DNA from: Aureivirga marina
GTDB lineage: Bacteria > Bacteroidota > Bacteroidia > Flavobacteriales > Flavobacteriaceae
Direction of reading: 5' to 3'
Assembly: GCF_015767265.1 (NCBI RefSeq)
Contig: NZ_JADPIB010000001.1
Coordinates: forward strand, 558,001-622,000
Length of the DNA stretch: 64,000 nt
A model generated the notes under the pieces. It ran no database searches. It saw nothing but the letters and a program-made list of their open reading frames with translations, and was not told where the DNA came from. Below are positions 43,578-50,840 of this stretch, piece by piece (position 1 is the first letter of the stretch; every line of letters begins with the position of its first letter). Made by a program: the position numbers and the translations under genes.

Positions 43578-44025
43578 CTTTGTTTTTTGTATCCATACAA
43601 ATTGTTACTGGACCATCATTAATCAAACTAACTTTCATATCGGCACCAAACTTTCCAGTTTCAACTTTTTGAGGTATTTGAATTCTTAATTTTTCAACGA
43701 ATTTCTCATATAAAGGAATCGAAATATCAGGCTTTGCTGCTTTGATATAAGAAGGACGATTTCCTTTTTTTGTACTTGCATGAAGTGTAAATTGGCTAAT
43801 AACTAAAACTTCCCCATTTATTTGCTGCAATGATAAATTCATCACACCATTTTCATCATTAAAAATTCGAAGATTTATAATTTTTTTGATTAACCAATCA
43901 ATATCTTCTTCTTTATCAGCTTCTTCAATTCCTAATAAAACAACAATTCCTTGTTTTATTTCACCAATAATCTCTCCATCAACTTTCACAGAAGCTTCAC
44001 TTGCTCTTTGTAAAACTACTCTCAT
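43573..44025 (-). CDS. dtd: D-aminoacyl-tRNA deacylase
   Basis: DTD removes D-amino acids wrongly attached to tRNA. The 150-residue protein has the N-terminal MRVVLQRASEASVKVDGE, the cross-subunit SQFTLHAST motif near residue 79, and NDGPVTICMDTK near the C-terminus with the Gly-x-Pro motif (GPVT). It starts 3 bp after rsgA on the same strand and the operon ends in a terminator inside its last codons. Confidence 0.96.
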   Translation of the reverse strand: MRVVLQRASEASVKVDGEIIGEIKQGIVVLLGIEEADKEEDIDWLIKKIINLRIFNDENGVMNLSLQQINGEVLVISQFTLHASTKKGNRPSYIKAAKPDISIPLYEKFVEKLRIQIPQKVETGKFGADMKVSLINDGPVTICMDTKNKE

Positions 44026-44028
44026 ATT

Positions 44029-44967
44029 TTAACCATAAATATCTTGACGGTAATTTTCTTCATCACCTTCCAACATTTGTAAATAACTATTATATCTTGT
44101 AGGTGCGATTTCTCCTCTATCTAACGCTTCTTTAACAGCACATTTCGGTTCGTTCACATGTAAACAATTATGGAATTTACATTCCGATTTTAATTCAAAA
44201 AACTCTGGAAAATAGTTTCCTAATTCGTTTTTCTCAAAATCAACAATTCCAAAACCTTTAATTCCAGGAGTATCGATAATATATCCACCAAAAGATAATG
44301 GATGCATTTCGGCAAATGTTGTAGTGTGTTGTCCTTGCTTATGTTGGGTAGAAATTTCGGAAGTTTTCAAATCTAAATCAGGTTCTATTGTATTCACTAA
44401 AGTAGATTTCCCTACTCCAGAATGCCCAGAAAAGAGACTAACTTTCCCTTTCATCAATTCTTTCACCTCATCGATATTTATTCCTTCTGTTGCAGAAACA
44501 TCAATACATAAATATCCAATTGAGCCATAAACAGCTTCTAAATATTCTTTTTGTTCTTGAGTTTCTTCAGTGATTGTATCAATTTTATTGAAAAGAATTA
44601 CGGTAGGAATTTGATAAGCTTCAGCAGTAACTAAAAATCGATCGATAAATCCTTCAAAAGTTGGTGGATTATCAATAGTTACCAATAAAAAAGCTATATC
44701 AATATTTGAAGCAATAATATGTGTCCTTTTAGAAAGATTTACAGATTTACGAACGATATAATTCTTACGTTCGTGAATATCAGTGATAACTGCTGTATCT
44801 TTTTTTGGCTCCAATTCGAAATCAACTATATCTCCAACCGCAACTGGATTTGTACTTTTGATTCCTTTAATTCTAAATTTCCCTCTAATTCTACATTGGT
44901 AAATCGTTCCATCTTCATGACGAACTTGATACCAACTTCCTGTAGATTTAATTACAATTCCTTTCAT
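44029..44967 (-). CDS. rsgA: Ribosome small subunit-dependent GTPase A
   Basis: RsgA helps mature the 30S subunit. The 312-residue protein has an OB-fold N-terminus and a circularly permuted GTPase domain: G4 FNKIDT first, then G5 VSATEG, G1 SGHSGVGKSTLVN, G2 and G3 IIDTPGIKGFG. A zinc site follows (ECKFHNCLHVNEPKCAV). The TATCTTTG promoter box is only 5 bp upstream of the ATG, so the message would be nearly leaderless. dtd follows in the same operon. Confidence 0.96.
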   Translation of the reverse strand: MKGIVIKSTGSWYQVRHEDGTIYQCRIRGKFRIKGIKSTNPVAVGDIVDFELEPKKDTAVITDIHERKNYIVRKSVNLSKRTHIIASNIDIAFLLVTIDNPPTFEGFIDRFLVTAEAYQIPTVILFNKIDTITEETQEQKEYLEAVYGSIGYLCIDVSATEGINIDEVKELMKGKVSLFSGHSGVGKSTLVNTIEPDLDLKTSEISTQHKQGQHTTTFAEMHPLSFGGYIIDTPGIKGFGIVDFEKNELGNYFPEFFELKSECKFHNCLHVNEPKCAVKEALDRGEIAPTRYNSYLQMLEGDEENYRQDIYG

Positions 44968-44972
44968 AGCGA

Positions 44973-44980
44973 CAAAGATA
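44973..44980 (-). promoter_or_regulatory. -7 box of rsgA, implying a near-leaderless message
   Basis: The minus strand reads TATCTTTG, an exact TAnnTTTG match, only 5 bp from the rsgA ATG. Confidence 0.5.
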
Positions 44981-45039
44981 CTTCAAAAAATCAAAACAAT
45001 TCATCAGTATCTTTTTTACATTAATAATGAAGAAAATTC

Positions 45040-45804
45040 TTATTTTTTTCTACAAACAGGTAAGATTTCGTTTTTACATAAACGATATTTATCCACTAAT
45101 TCTTCTGTAAGTTTTTTATTATAATTCACTTCTTCCACATTAAAACCAGCATTTCTAAGTTTATTGAAATAATCTTTTCCATAAACTCGAACATGATCAT
45201 ATTGTCCAAAGTGTTTTGCTCTTTCTTCGGGAGAAGTTATAGAGAAATCTTCAAATGTTTCTTCTCTAGATAAATCTTGTGGAATTTGAAAAATCCCGAA
45301 ACCATTTGGTTTCATTACTCTAAATAATTCAGACATTGCTTTTTTATCATCTTCTATATGTTCTAAAACATGATTACAAAAGACAATATCAAAAGAATTA
45401 TCTTCAAAAGGTAAGTCGCAAATATCTGCTTTTACATCAGCAATTGGCGAATATAAATCGGCTGTGATATAATCTAAGTTCTTTTGTTTTTTAAATCTTT
45501 TCAGAAAACATTGTTCCGGCGCTATATGTAAAACTTTTTTGTTAGCAGTAAAAAAATCTGTTTCATTCTGTAAATACAACCACATCAGGCGATGTCTTTC
45601 TAATGAAAGGGAACTAGGAGCCAACACATTAGGTCGTTGTATTCCATATCCATAAGGAAGGAATTTTTTAAAACTTTTTCCATCAATCGGATCTGTATAA
45701 CGGTTTCCTTTTAATGCTAACGCAATAAATGGTTTTACAATATAACTAGCTTTAATTAACAAAGGTCTAGGTATTGTATTCAATACTAGCTTAAATATTC
45801 GCAT
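45040..45804 (-). CDS. Class I SAM-dependent methyltransferase
   Basis: The 254-residue protein has a methyltransferase core. Motif I is atypical (VLHIAPEQCFLKRFK, with Ala-Pro-Glu instead of the usual Gly-rich loop), followed by YITADLYSPIADVKADI, VFCNHVLEHIEDDKKAMSELFRVMKPNG and a C-terminal LEDKYR-like helix. An N-terminal basic helix and ALKGNRYTDPIDGKSF precede it. The small-molecule substrate is unknown. It lies 99 bp downstream of the NUMOD4 gene. Confidence 0.85.
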   Translation of the reverse strand: MRIFKLVLNTIPRPLLIKASYIVKPFIALALKGNRYTDPIDGKSFKKFLPYGYGIQRPNVLAPSSLSLERHRLMWLYLQNETDFFTANKKVLHIAPEQCFLKRFKKQKNLDYITADLYSPIADVKADICDLPFEDNSFDIVFCNHVLEHIEDDKKAMSELFRVMKPNGFGIFQIPQDLSREETFEDFSITSPEERAKHFGQYDHVRVYGKDYFNKLRNAGFNVEEVNYNKKLTEELVDKYRLCKNEILPVCRKK

Positions 45805-45903
45805 TCTAAAAATGTAAAAATAGGTGTGGGGGTTAATTTATTCTATTTTTCAAAGCAAAAATAAAAAAGTGTGATAATGTTTTTAAAAAAATAAAAGAAA
45901 ATT

Positions 45904-46467
45904 TTAAACATTATCTGGGCTTACATTGCCCCAATTTTCTCCAGATTTGATTCTGTATAATTGCATTAACGATATTCCGTATTGTTTTGCAATTATTTTC
46001 ATTCTAGTTTTTCGATTTGGATCTAAAATTTTTCTCTTAATCATTTTTACTTGTGTCTCTGTAAGCTTGCTATAATGCCTTTTTGTTTTTCGCATTAATT
46101 TTGCCTCGATAACATTTGGATTTTTCTTTTGATGGGCAACCCATTCTTCTTTATTTACCCATTTTAAATTGCTTACTCTATTATCTTTCTTATCATAATT
46201 TTTATGAATGATATACTGATCGTCTTCTTTTTTATTTAAGAAAAGTTCTGCAACCATTCTATGGAAATATCGCCCCGTTCTCTTTCCATCCTTTTTTTTG
46301 ATATGATTGATAATTAAAAAACCTTGAGAGGTTCCACCTTTTAAGAGTCTTCCTTCGGAAACAGCGACTAAGCTTTTCACACGGCCATGATTGGATACCA
46401 AAAATTTTTGATTTGGTAGCCAATCATCGCAATGATAAAGTTTCCACTCCTCATTGTAATAGTTCAT
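45904..46467 (-). CDS. NUMOD4 / HNH endonuclease-like protein
   Basis: The 187-residue protein begins with a NUMOD4 motif (EEWKLYHCDDWLPNQKFLVSNHGRVKSL), then an HNH-like segment (RYFHRMVAELFL, IIHKNYDKKDNRVSNLKWV), and ends with a helix-turn-helix-like DNA-binding region (MKIIAKQYGISLMQLYRIKSGENW). This is the architecture of homing-type endonucleases, but here it is free-standing. It starts 2 bp after map and is probably co-transcribed with it. The HNH His-Asn pattern is close to but not identical with the canonical one, so nuclease activity is uncertain. Confidence 0.85.
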   Translation of the reverse strand: MNYYNEEWKLYHCDDWLPNQKFLVSNHGRVKSLVAVSEGRLLKGGTSQGFLIINHIKKKDGKRTGRYFHRMVAELFLNKKEDDQYIIHKNYDKKDNRVSNLKWVNKEEWVAHQKKNPNVIEAKLMRKTKRHYSKLTETQVKMIKRKILDPNRKTRMKIIAKQYGISLMQLYRIKSGENWGNVSPDNV

Positions 46468-46469
46468 AC

Positions 46470-47285
46470 TTAAATTGTTGTTATTTGTCTAAATTCGTCT
46501 TCTTCATTGCTTTCAATACCTAAAGCATCGTAGATATATTTGAATGTAGAAAGGAGTTCAGGTTTTCCATCAACAATAGCAACATCATGCTCAAAATGGG
46601 CACTTGGAAGATTATCTTTTGTAGTGATAGTCCATCCATCTTTATGTTGTTTAATTTTTTGAGTTCCCATATTAATCATTGGCTCAATTGCTACCACCAT
46701 TCCATCAGCAAATTTTTTACCTCTACCTTTCTTTCCGTAATTAGGCATTTCTGGATCTTCATGCATTTCACGTCCAATCCCATGACCTACTAATTCTCTT
46801 ACAATTCCATACCCATATTTTTCAACATAAGTTTGAATTGCATTACCGACATCTCCTACTCTATTTCCTGCTCTAAAAGCACGAATTCCTTCGTAAAGAG
46901 ATTCTTTTGTTACTTTTAATAATTGTAAAGTTTTTTCATCAACATTTCCTACTGGAAATGTATAAGCATGATCTCCATAAAAACCATTTTTATATGCACC
47001 ACAATCAATAGAAATAATATCTCCATCTTTTAAAGGTGTATCTGTAGGAATTCCATGTACCACTTGTTCATTAGGACTCATACATAAACTATTCGGAAAA
47101 CCATACAATCCTAAAAATGCTGGTGTAGCTCCATTATCTCTTATAAATTCTTCTGCAATTTTGTCTAACTGTAAAGGTGTTACTCCTGGTTTTACTTCTT
47201 TTGCTAAAATTCCTAAAGTTCTTGATACAATAAGTGCACTCTCGCGTAATAATTCAATTTCTTCGCGTGTTTTTATCTTAATCAT
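46470..47285 (-). CDS. map: Methionine aminopeptidase, type I
   Basis: Map removes the initiator methionine. The 271-residue protein has the pita-bread fold signatures: VHGIPTDTPLKDGDIISIDCGAYKNG with two metal Asp/His, YGDHAYTF, ELVGHGIGREMHEDPEMPN with the catalytic His, VVAIEPMINM, and FEHDVAIVDG. Length fits the type Ia enzyme with a slightly long C-terminal tail (YDALGIESNEEDEF). It is the first gene of a pair with the NUMOD4 protein. Confidence 0.95.
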   Translation of the reverse strand: MIKIKTREEIELLRESALIVSRTLGILAKEVKPGVTPLQLDKIAEEFIRDNGATPAFLGLYGFPNSLCMSPNEQVVHGIPTDTPLKDGDIISIDCGAYKNGFYGDHAYTFPVGNVDEKTLQLLKVTKESLYEGIRAFRAGNRVGDVGNAIQTYVEKYGYGIVRELVGHGIGREMHEDPEMPNYGKKGRGKKFADGMVVAIEPMINMGTQKIKQHKDGWTITTKDNLPSAHFEHDVAIVDGKPELLSTFKYIYDALGIESNEEDEFRQITTI

Positions 47286-47669
47286 TGATATAATCTATTT
47301 ATTCTTTTCTTCATACAACCCTGTTGTACAAAGTTTTACATTTAAATTAAATATACTAAAATTTCAGTAATATCTTAATCTCTTTTTAAAAACTTCTAAA
47401 AAATTATTTTAAGGACAATTTTAAAAAATAGCACATTTTATCACTCCAATTCTAAAATTTTTATTCTATATCTAATTTAGAATTTTTATTGCAAATTTTA
47501 AAACTGTTCCTTCAATTTTTGCGGGGTTAATTTTAATAAAGTTGAAGGCAACTTTAATTTTTACCATAAATGATAAAAATTAAAGTTACTTTATTAAGTA
47601 TACTGAGAGGGCAAATATAGAGGTTTTTTCTAGCAAAAAAACTATCAAAAGTGTAAAGTTTATGCTAAA
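47286..47669. other. 384-bp intergenic region with interleaved inverted repeats
   Basis: It contains the nested inverted repeat at 47535-47595 and a second A/T-only hairpin (GTTTTTT 47623-47629 with AAAAAAC 47636-47642) near the end of the thioredoxin-fold gene. No open reading frame or exact promoter box for map was found. Confidence 0.5.
47535..47595. repeat. Two-tier inverted repeat
   Basis: The outer arms are AATAAAGT (47535-47542) and ACTTTATT (47588-47595). The inner arms are ACTTTAATTTTTA (47551-47563) and TAAAAATTAAAGT (47574-47586), perfect over 13 bp. AAAGT and ACTTT recur within each arm, so alternative pairings are possible. Confidence 0.6.
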
Positions 47670-48251
47670 TTACTCTACAACTGAAGGTGTATAAGATTCT
47701 TTTTGAAGTATTTTATTTAGATCTTCTTCTAAGGATTCTTGGGGTGTTTCAACGATTCTTCCGATTTCTTTTCCATTTTCATAAATAATAAAAGTAGGAA
47801 CACGTATAATATTCTTTCCTTTTTGCAATTGATCATAAGTTTCTTTTTCATAATCCACCATAATCAATTCTGTATTGTTTAAATCAAAATCAATTTCATC
47901 TAGAATTTTATAATATCTCGGAACTTCTCTTCTACTATCACTACACCAAGTTCCCATAAAAATCTCCATCTTGATATCCGAATTATTCTGTTTTAAATTT
48001 CCAATAATATCTTGCTTGATTTTATAGCGATCAAAAGTTCTATTAAACCAAACCGAATATGGAATTTCCATCAAATTGTCTTTTGTAGCAACTCCAACTA
48101 AACTTCCATGTTTATTTTTTATCGCAACAAATTGTCCTTTTTCATTTTTTTCTAGATTCGAAGTATCTATATTTTTTTTTGGAGCACTACAATTCACAAA
48201 CAAAAAAGTACTCAAAATTAGTAATGTTAATTTTCTCATTTTTTTATGCAT
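47670..48251 (-). CDS. Thioredoxin-fold lipoprotein with a single active-site cysteine
   Basis: The 193-residue protein has a lipoprotein signal ending in LFVNC (an internal start at 48239 is possible) and a thioredoxin fold. The expected Cys-x-x-Cys is Cys-Ser-Asp-Ser in MGTWCSDSRREVPRYYK near residue 103. The cis-Pro loop is present (IIRVPTFIIYENGKEIGRI). With one Cys it cannot act as a simple dithiol oxidoreductase, so a thiol-binding or peroxidase-like role is possible. It is monocistronic. Confidence 0.82.
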   Translation of the reverse strand: MHKKMRKLTLLILSTFLFVNCSAPKKNIDTSNLEKNEKGQFVAIKNKHGSLVGVATKDNLMEIPYSVWFNRTFDRYKIKQDIIGNLKQNNSDIKMEIFMGTWCSDSRREVPRYYKILDEIDFDLNNTELIMVDYEKETYDQLQKGKNIIRVPTFIIYENGKEIGRIVETPQESLEEDLNKILQKESYTPSVVE

Positions 48252-48440
48252 TTTCGTAAAGGTATTGAAAAATATTTCATCTAAAAAAGCAGAAATTCTC
48301 TATTTGTTTCCTGTTTCATTTTCCATTTCCTATTTTTGATAAACGGTTTTAAAAACCAATTAGTTTCTAAAAAGAACTCATTTCTTTTTTATTCTGATTT
48401 TTAAGCAATTTTCTGAAGAATTTTGACTAAAAATGTTTAA

Positions 48441-48467
48441 TTGAGTTCAATAAATAAAGTAACTTTG
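48441..48467 (+). promoter_or_regulatory. Promoter of the MobA-like gene
   Basis: TTG (48441-48443), a 16-base spacer and TAACTTTG (48460-48467) make a full -33/-7 promoter, 25 bp before the ATG at 48493. Confidence 0.65.
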
Positions 48468-48492
48468 TAAGCGCAAACTGCTTATAAATATC

Positions 48493-49686
48493 ATGATAAA
48501 GAGTTTTGAAATGAAGAAACATACAAAACACACGAAATTACAAAGAAGAACGAACGGCGTTTATGCTCCTTTTGAATTATCTATCTTAGGTGTAAAATGT
48601 TCCATAATTACCAATTTAGTTAAAGAAGTAGCTAATAGATTACATGAAAAATATAGCATCGGATATTTAGACGCATATCATAGTGACACTGCTGTTGCTC
48701 CAGTTTTCAACACATATACTTTTCATCATTCAGGAAGTTTAGCGATGAAAGCTGCTGCAAATTTGAATAAATACTCTGAAAGAATTCGTTTCTCTGAACA
48801 CGATTTGACTTTTGTGAATGGAAATCACTTTCCAGGAAAAAAACAAATTTTAATTCTAGATAGAGAAAAAGAAAATTCTGTTTTTAAAAGATTAAAACAA
48901 ATTGACAATATCCAATTTATCATCAAAACAGATGTTGGAATGCCAGTTTTCGATTTTATTCTACAAAAATATCCAGCAGTTGCAGATGTTCCAACATATC
49001 ATATTAAAGATTTAGAAAGTATCACAAATCATATTGAAAAACTTCTTGTTGAAAATCGTCCAATCTTAAACGGTTTAGTTTTAGCCGGAGGAAAAAGTAC
49101 AAGAATGGGAAGAGATAAAGGAATGTTAGAATATCATGGAATGCCACAAAGAGAGTTTTTAGTAGAACTTTTAGAACAAGGATTAGCATTCTCTGAGCAA
49201 CAACAACTTTTAGCAAATCCTGAATTGGAAGAGCAACGATTAATCGGAAAAGTTTATCTTTCTTTAAGAGAAAATAATGACGATTTAAATTATGCAATCA
49301 TTCCTGATAAGTTTTTAGATTTAGGTCCTTTCGGAGCAATTTGTTCTGCTTTTATGAATAATCCGAATGAAGCTTATTTAGTAATCGCTACTGATTTACC
49401 TTATGTTGATGAAAAATTAATTCAACTTTTAATTGAAAAACGTAATCCAAAAAAGATTGCAACAGCAATTAAAGGAATAGATAATGAATTTCCTGAACCA
49501 TTAATTACAATTTGGGAACCAAAAGCATATCCTGTTTTAATGAATTATTTAGCACAAGGATATTCATGTCCAAGAAAAGTTTTAATCAATTCTGATGTAG
49601 AATTAGTGGAAGTGGATACAAATTTAATTCACAACGTAAACACTCCAACAGAATTTGAGCAAGCAAAAGAAAATTTGAAAAAATAA
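48493..49686 (+). CDS. MobA-like molybdenum cofactor nucleotidyltransferase with degenerate MobB-like N-terminus
   Basis: The protein has 397 residues. The C-terminal half (from about residue 193) is a MobA-type nucleotidyltransferase: LVLAGGKSTRMGRDKGMLEYHG, then LGPFGAICSAF, ATDLPYVD and NVNTPTEFEQAK. MobA joins GMP to molybdopterin. The N-terminal half (residues about 15-180) has a MobB-like layout but no P-loop for GTP, so it may be a degraded adapter. An alternative start is at 48511. Its promoter is clear. A terminator separates it from moeB. Confidence 0.85.
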   Translation: MIKSFEMKKHTKHTKLQRRTNGVYAPFELSILGVKCSIITNLVKEVANRLHEKYSIGYLDAYHSDTAVAPVFNTYTFHHSGSLAMKAAANLNKYSERIRFSEHDLTFVNGNHFPGKKQILILDREKENSVFKRLKQIDNIQFIIKTDVGMPVFDFILQKYPAVADVPTYHIKDLESITNHIEKLLVENRPILNGLVLAGGKSTRMGRDKGMLEYHGMPQREFLVELLEQGLAFSEQQQLLANPELEEQRLIGKVYLSLRENNDDLNYAIIPDKFLDLGPFGAICSAFMNNPNEAYLVIATDLPYVDEKLIQLLIEKRNPKKIATAIKGIDNEFPEPLITIWEPKAYPVLMNYLAQGYSCPRKVLINSDVELVEVDTNLIHNVNTPTEFEQAKENLKK

Positions 49687-49690
49687 CATG

Positions 49691-49724
49691 AAATTCCTCT
49701 CTTATATCTTTAAGAGAGGAATTT
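49691..49724 (+). terminator. Terminator after the MobA-like gene
   Basis: AAATTCCTCTCTTA (49691-49704) pairs perfectly with TAAGAGAGGAATTT (49711-49724) over a 6-base loop. It ends 15 bp before the moeB start, so readthrough or a promoter in the loop region is needed for moeB. Confidence 0.75.
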
Positions 49725-49739
49725 TTAAATAGAAAGCTT

Positions 49740-50840
49740 ATGGAAGACAAAAGTTTATTTAAAGACTTTTACCAAAGACAAATTACATTAAAAGAAGTTG
49801 GAAAATCAGGACAGGAAAAGCTTGAGAAGGCAAAAGTATTGATTGTTGGTTGTGGGGGATTAGGTAATTTTGTTGCAATTAATTTAGCAGCAAGCGGCAT
49901 TGGTAAATTACATTTAATCGACTTTGACACGGTTTCTATTTCTAATTTGCACAGACAAACTTATTTTACACAAAAAAATATTGGAACAAATAAAGCCAAA
50001 GTTCTTGCAAATCACATTTCTCTTCTAAATCCATTAATTGATATTAGCACAAGTGAAAAAGCAATTTCCAAACAAAATGCTTTTGATGTGGTTAAAGATT
50101 TTGATATTATTGTCGATTGTACAGATAGTCTTCCAATAAAATATCTTTTAAATGATATTTGTGTTTTGAATGATAAAATATTGGTTTATGGTTCGCTTTA
50201 CAAATATGATGGTTATGTTGCTAGTTTTAATCTTCCAACAGAAAATGAAGAAAGAACAGCTAATTTAAGAGATATTTTCCCAGAAATTCCTGAAAATACA
50301 ATTCCAAATTGTGAAGAAGCTGGAACTTTAAATCCAATTGTTGGATTTATTGGAATGTTACAAGCAAATGAAGTTTTAAAAATCATTTTAGGAATTGGAA
50401 AACCTTTGGAAAATTGTCTTTTAATTTATAATTCTCTTTCTAATAATCAACAAAAAATTAAATGTAAAAACTCTTTTACAAAAGGTAGAATTAGAAATGC
50501 TTTCGAACAAGAAAAATATGAAATTGAAACTTGTGAAATTGAAGAAGAAACTAAAATTTCACCTGAAAATTTTAAAAAACAAATAGCAAATCCTTCTTAC
50601 CTTAAAATTTCTGTGATGTCTGATGAAGAAGCTGAATTGCCTTTTGAAGTTCAGGAAAGAATTCCATTATACGATTTTCCTGATTGGTTAGAGGAAACAG
50701 ATTTAGATAAAGAGAAAACCTATATTTTGGTTTGTGGAACTGGAATTACAAGTTATGGAGCATTAATGATTTTTAAAGAAAAATTTCCTGAAATAAAAGT
50801 TTTAAGTTTAGAAGGAGGAATTGAAGCTTATGAAATATGA
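49740..50840 (+). CDS. moeB: MoeB/ThiF-type adenylyltransferase with rhodanese-like C-terminus
   Basis: The 366-residue protein adenylates the C-terminal Gly-Gly of a sulfur carrier such as MoaD. Features are the nucleotide loop VLIVGCGGLGNFVAINLAASG, HLIDFDTVSISNLHRQ, DIIVDCTDSLPIKYLLND, and NCEEAGTLNPIVGFIG with the conserved Cys. The C-terminal part (about 290-366) is a rhodanese-like domain with Cys in ILVCGTGITSYGAL. The two Cys-x-x-Cys pairs of zinc-bearing MoeB are not evident. MoaD, its likely partner, is encoded at 56020-56262. The gene overlaps the next by 11 bp. Confidence 0.87.
   Translation: MEDKSLFKDFYQRQITLKEVGKSGQEKLEKAKVLIVGCGGLGNFVAINLAASGIGKLHLIDFDTVSISNLHRQTYFTQKNIGTNKAKVLANHISLLNPLIDISTSEKAISKQNAFDVVKDFDIIVDCTDSLPIKYLLNDICVLNDKILVYGSLYKYDGYVASFNLPTENEERTANLRDIFPEIPENTIPNCEEAGTLNPIVGFIGMLQANEVLKIILGIGKPLENCLLIYNSLSNNQQKIKCKNSFTKGRIRNAFEQEKYEIETCEIEEETKISPENFKKQIANPSYLKISVMSDEEAELPFEVQERIPLYDFPDWLEETDLDKEKTYILVCGTGITSYGALMIFKEKFPEIKVLSLEGGIEAYEI

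Noticed and set aside
45904-46467. Intron or prophage remnant carrying the NUMOD4 gene
   Set aside because: No intron core, integrase, phage gene or flanking repeat is visible and the neighbours are intact housekeeping genes.
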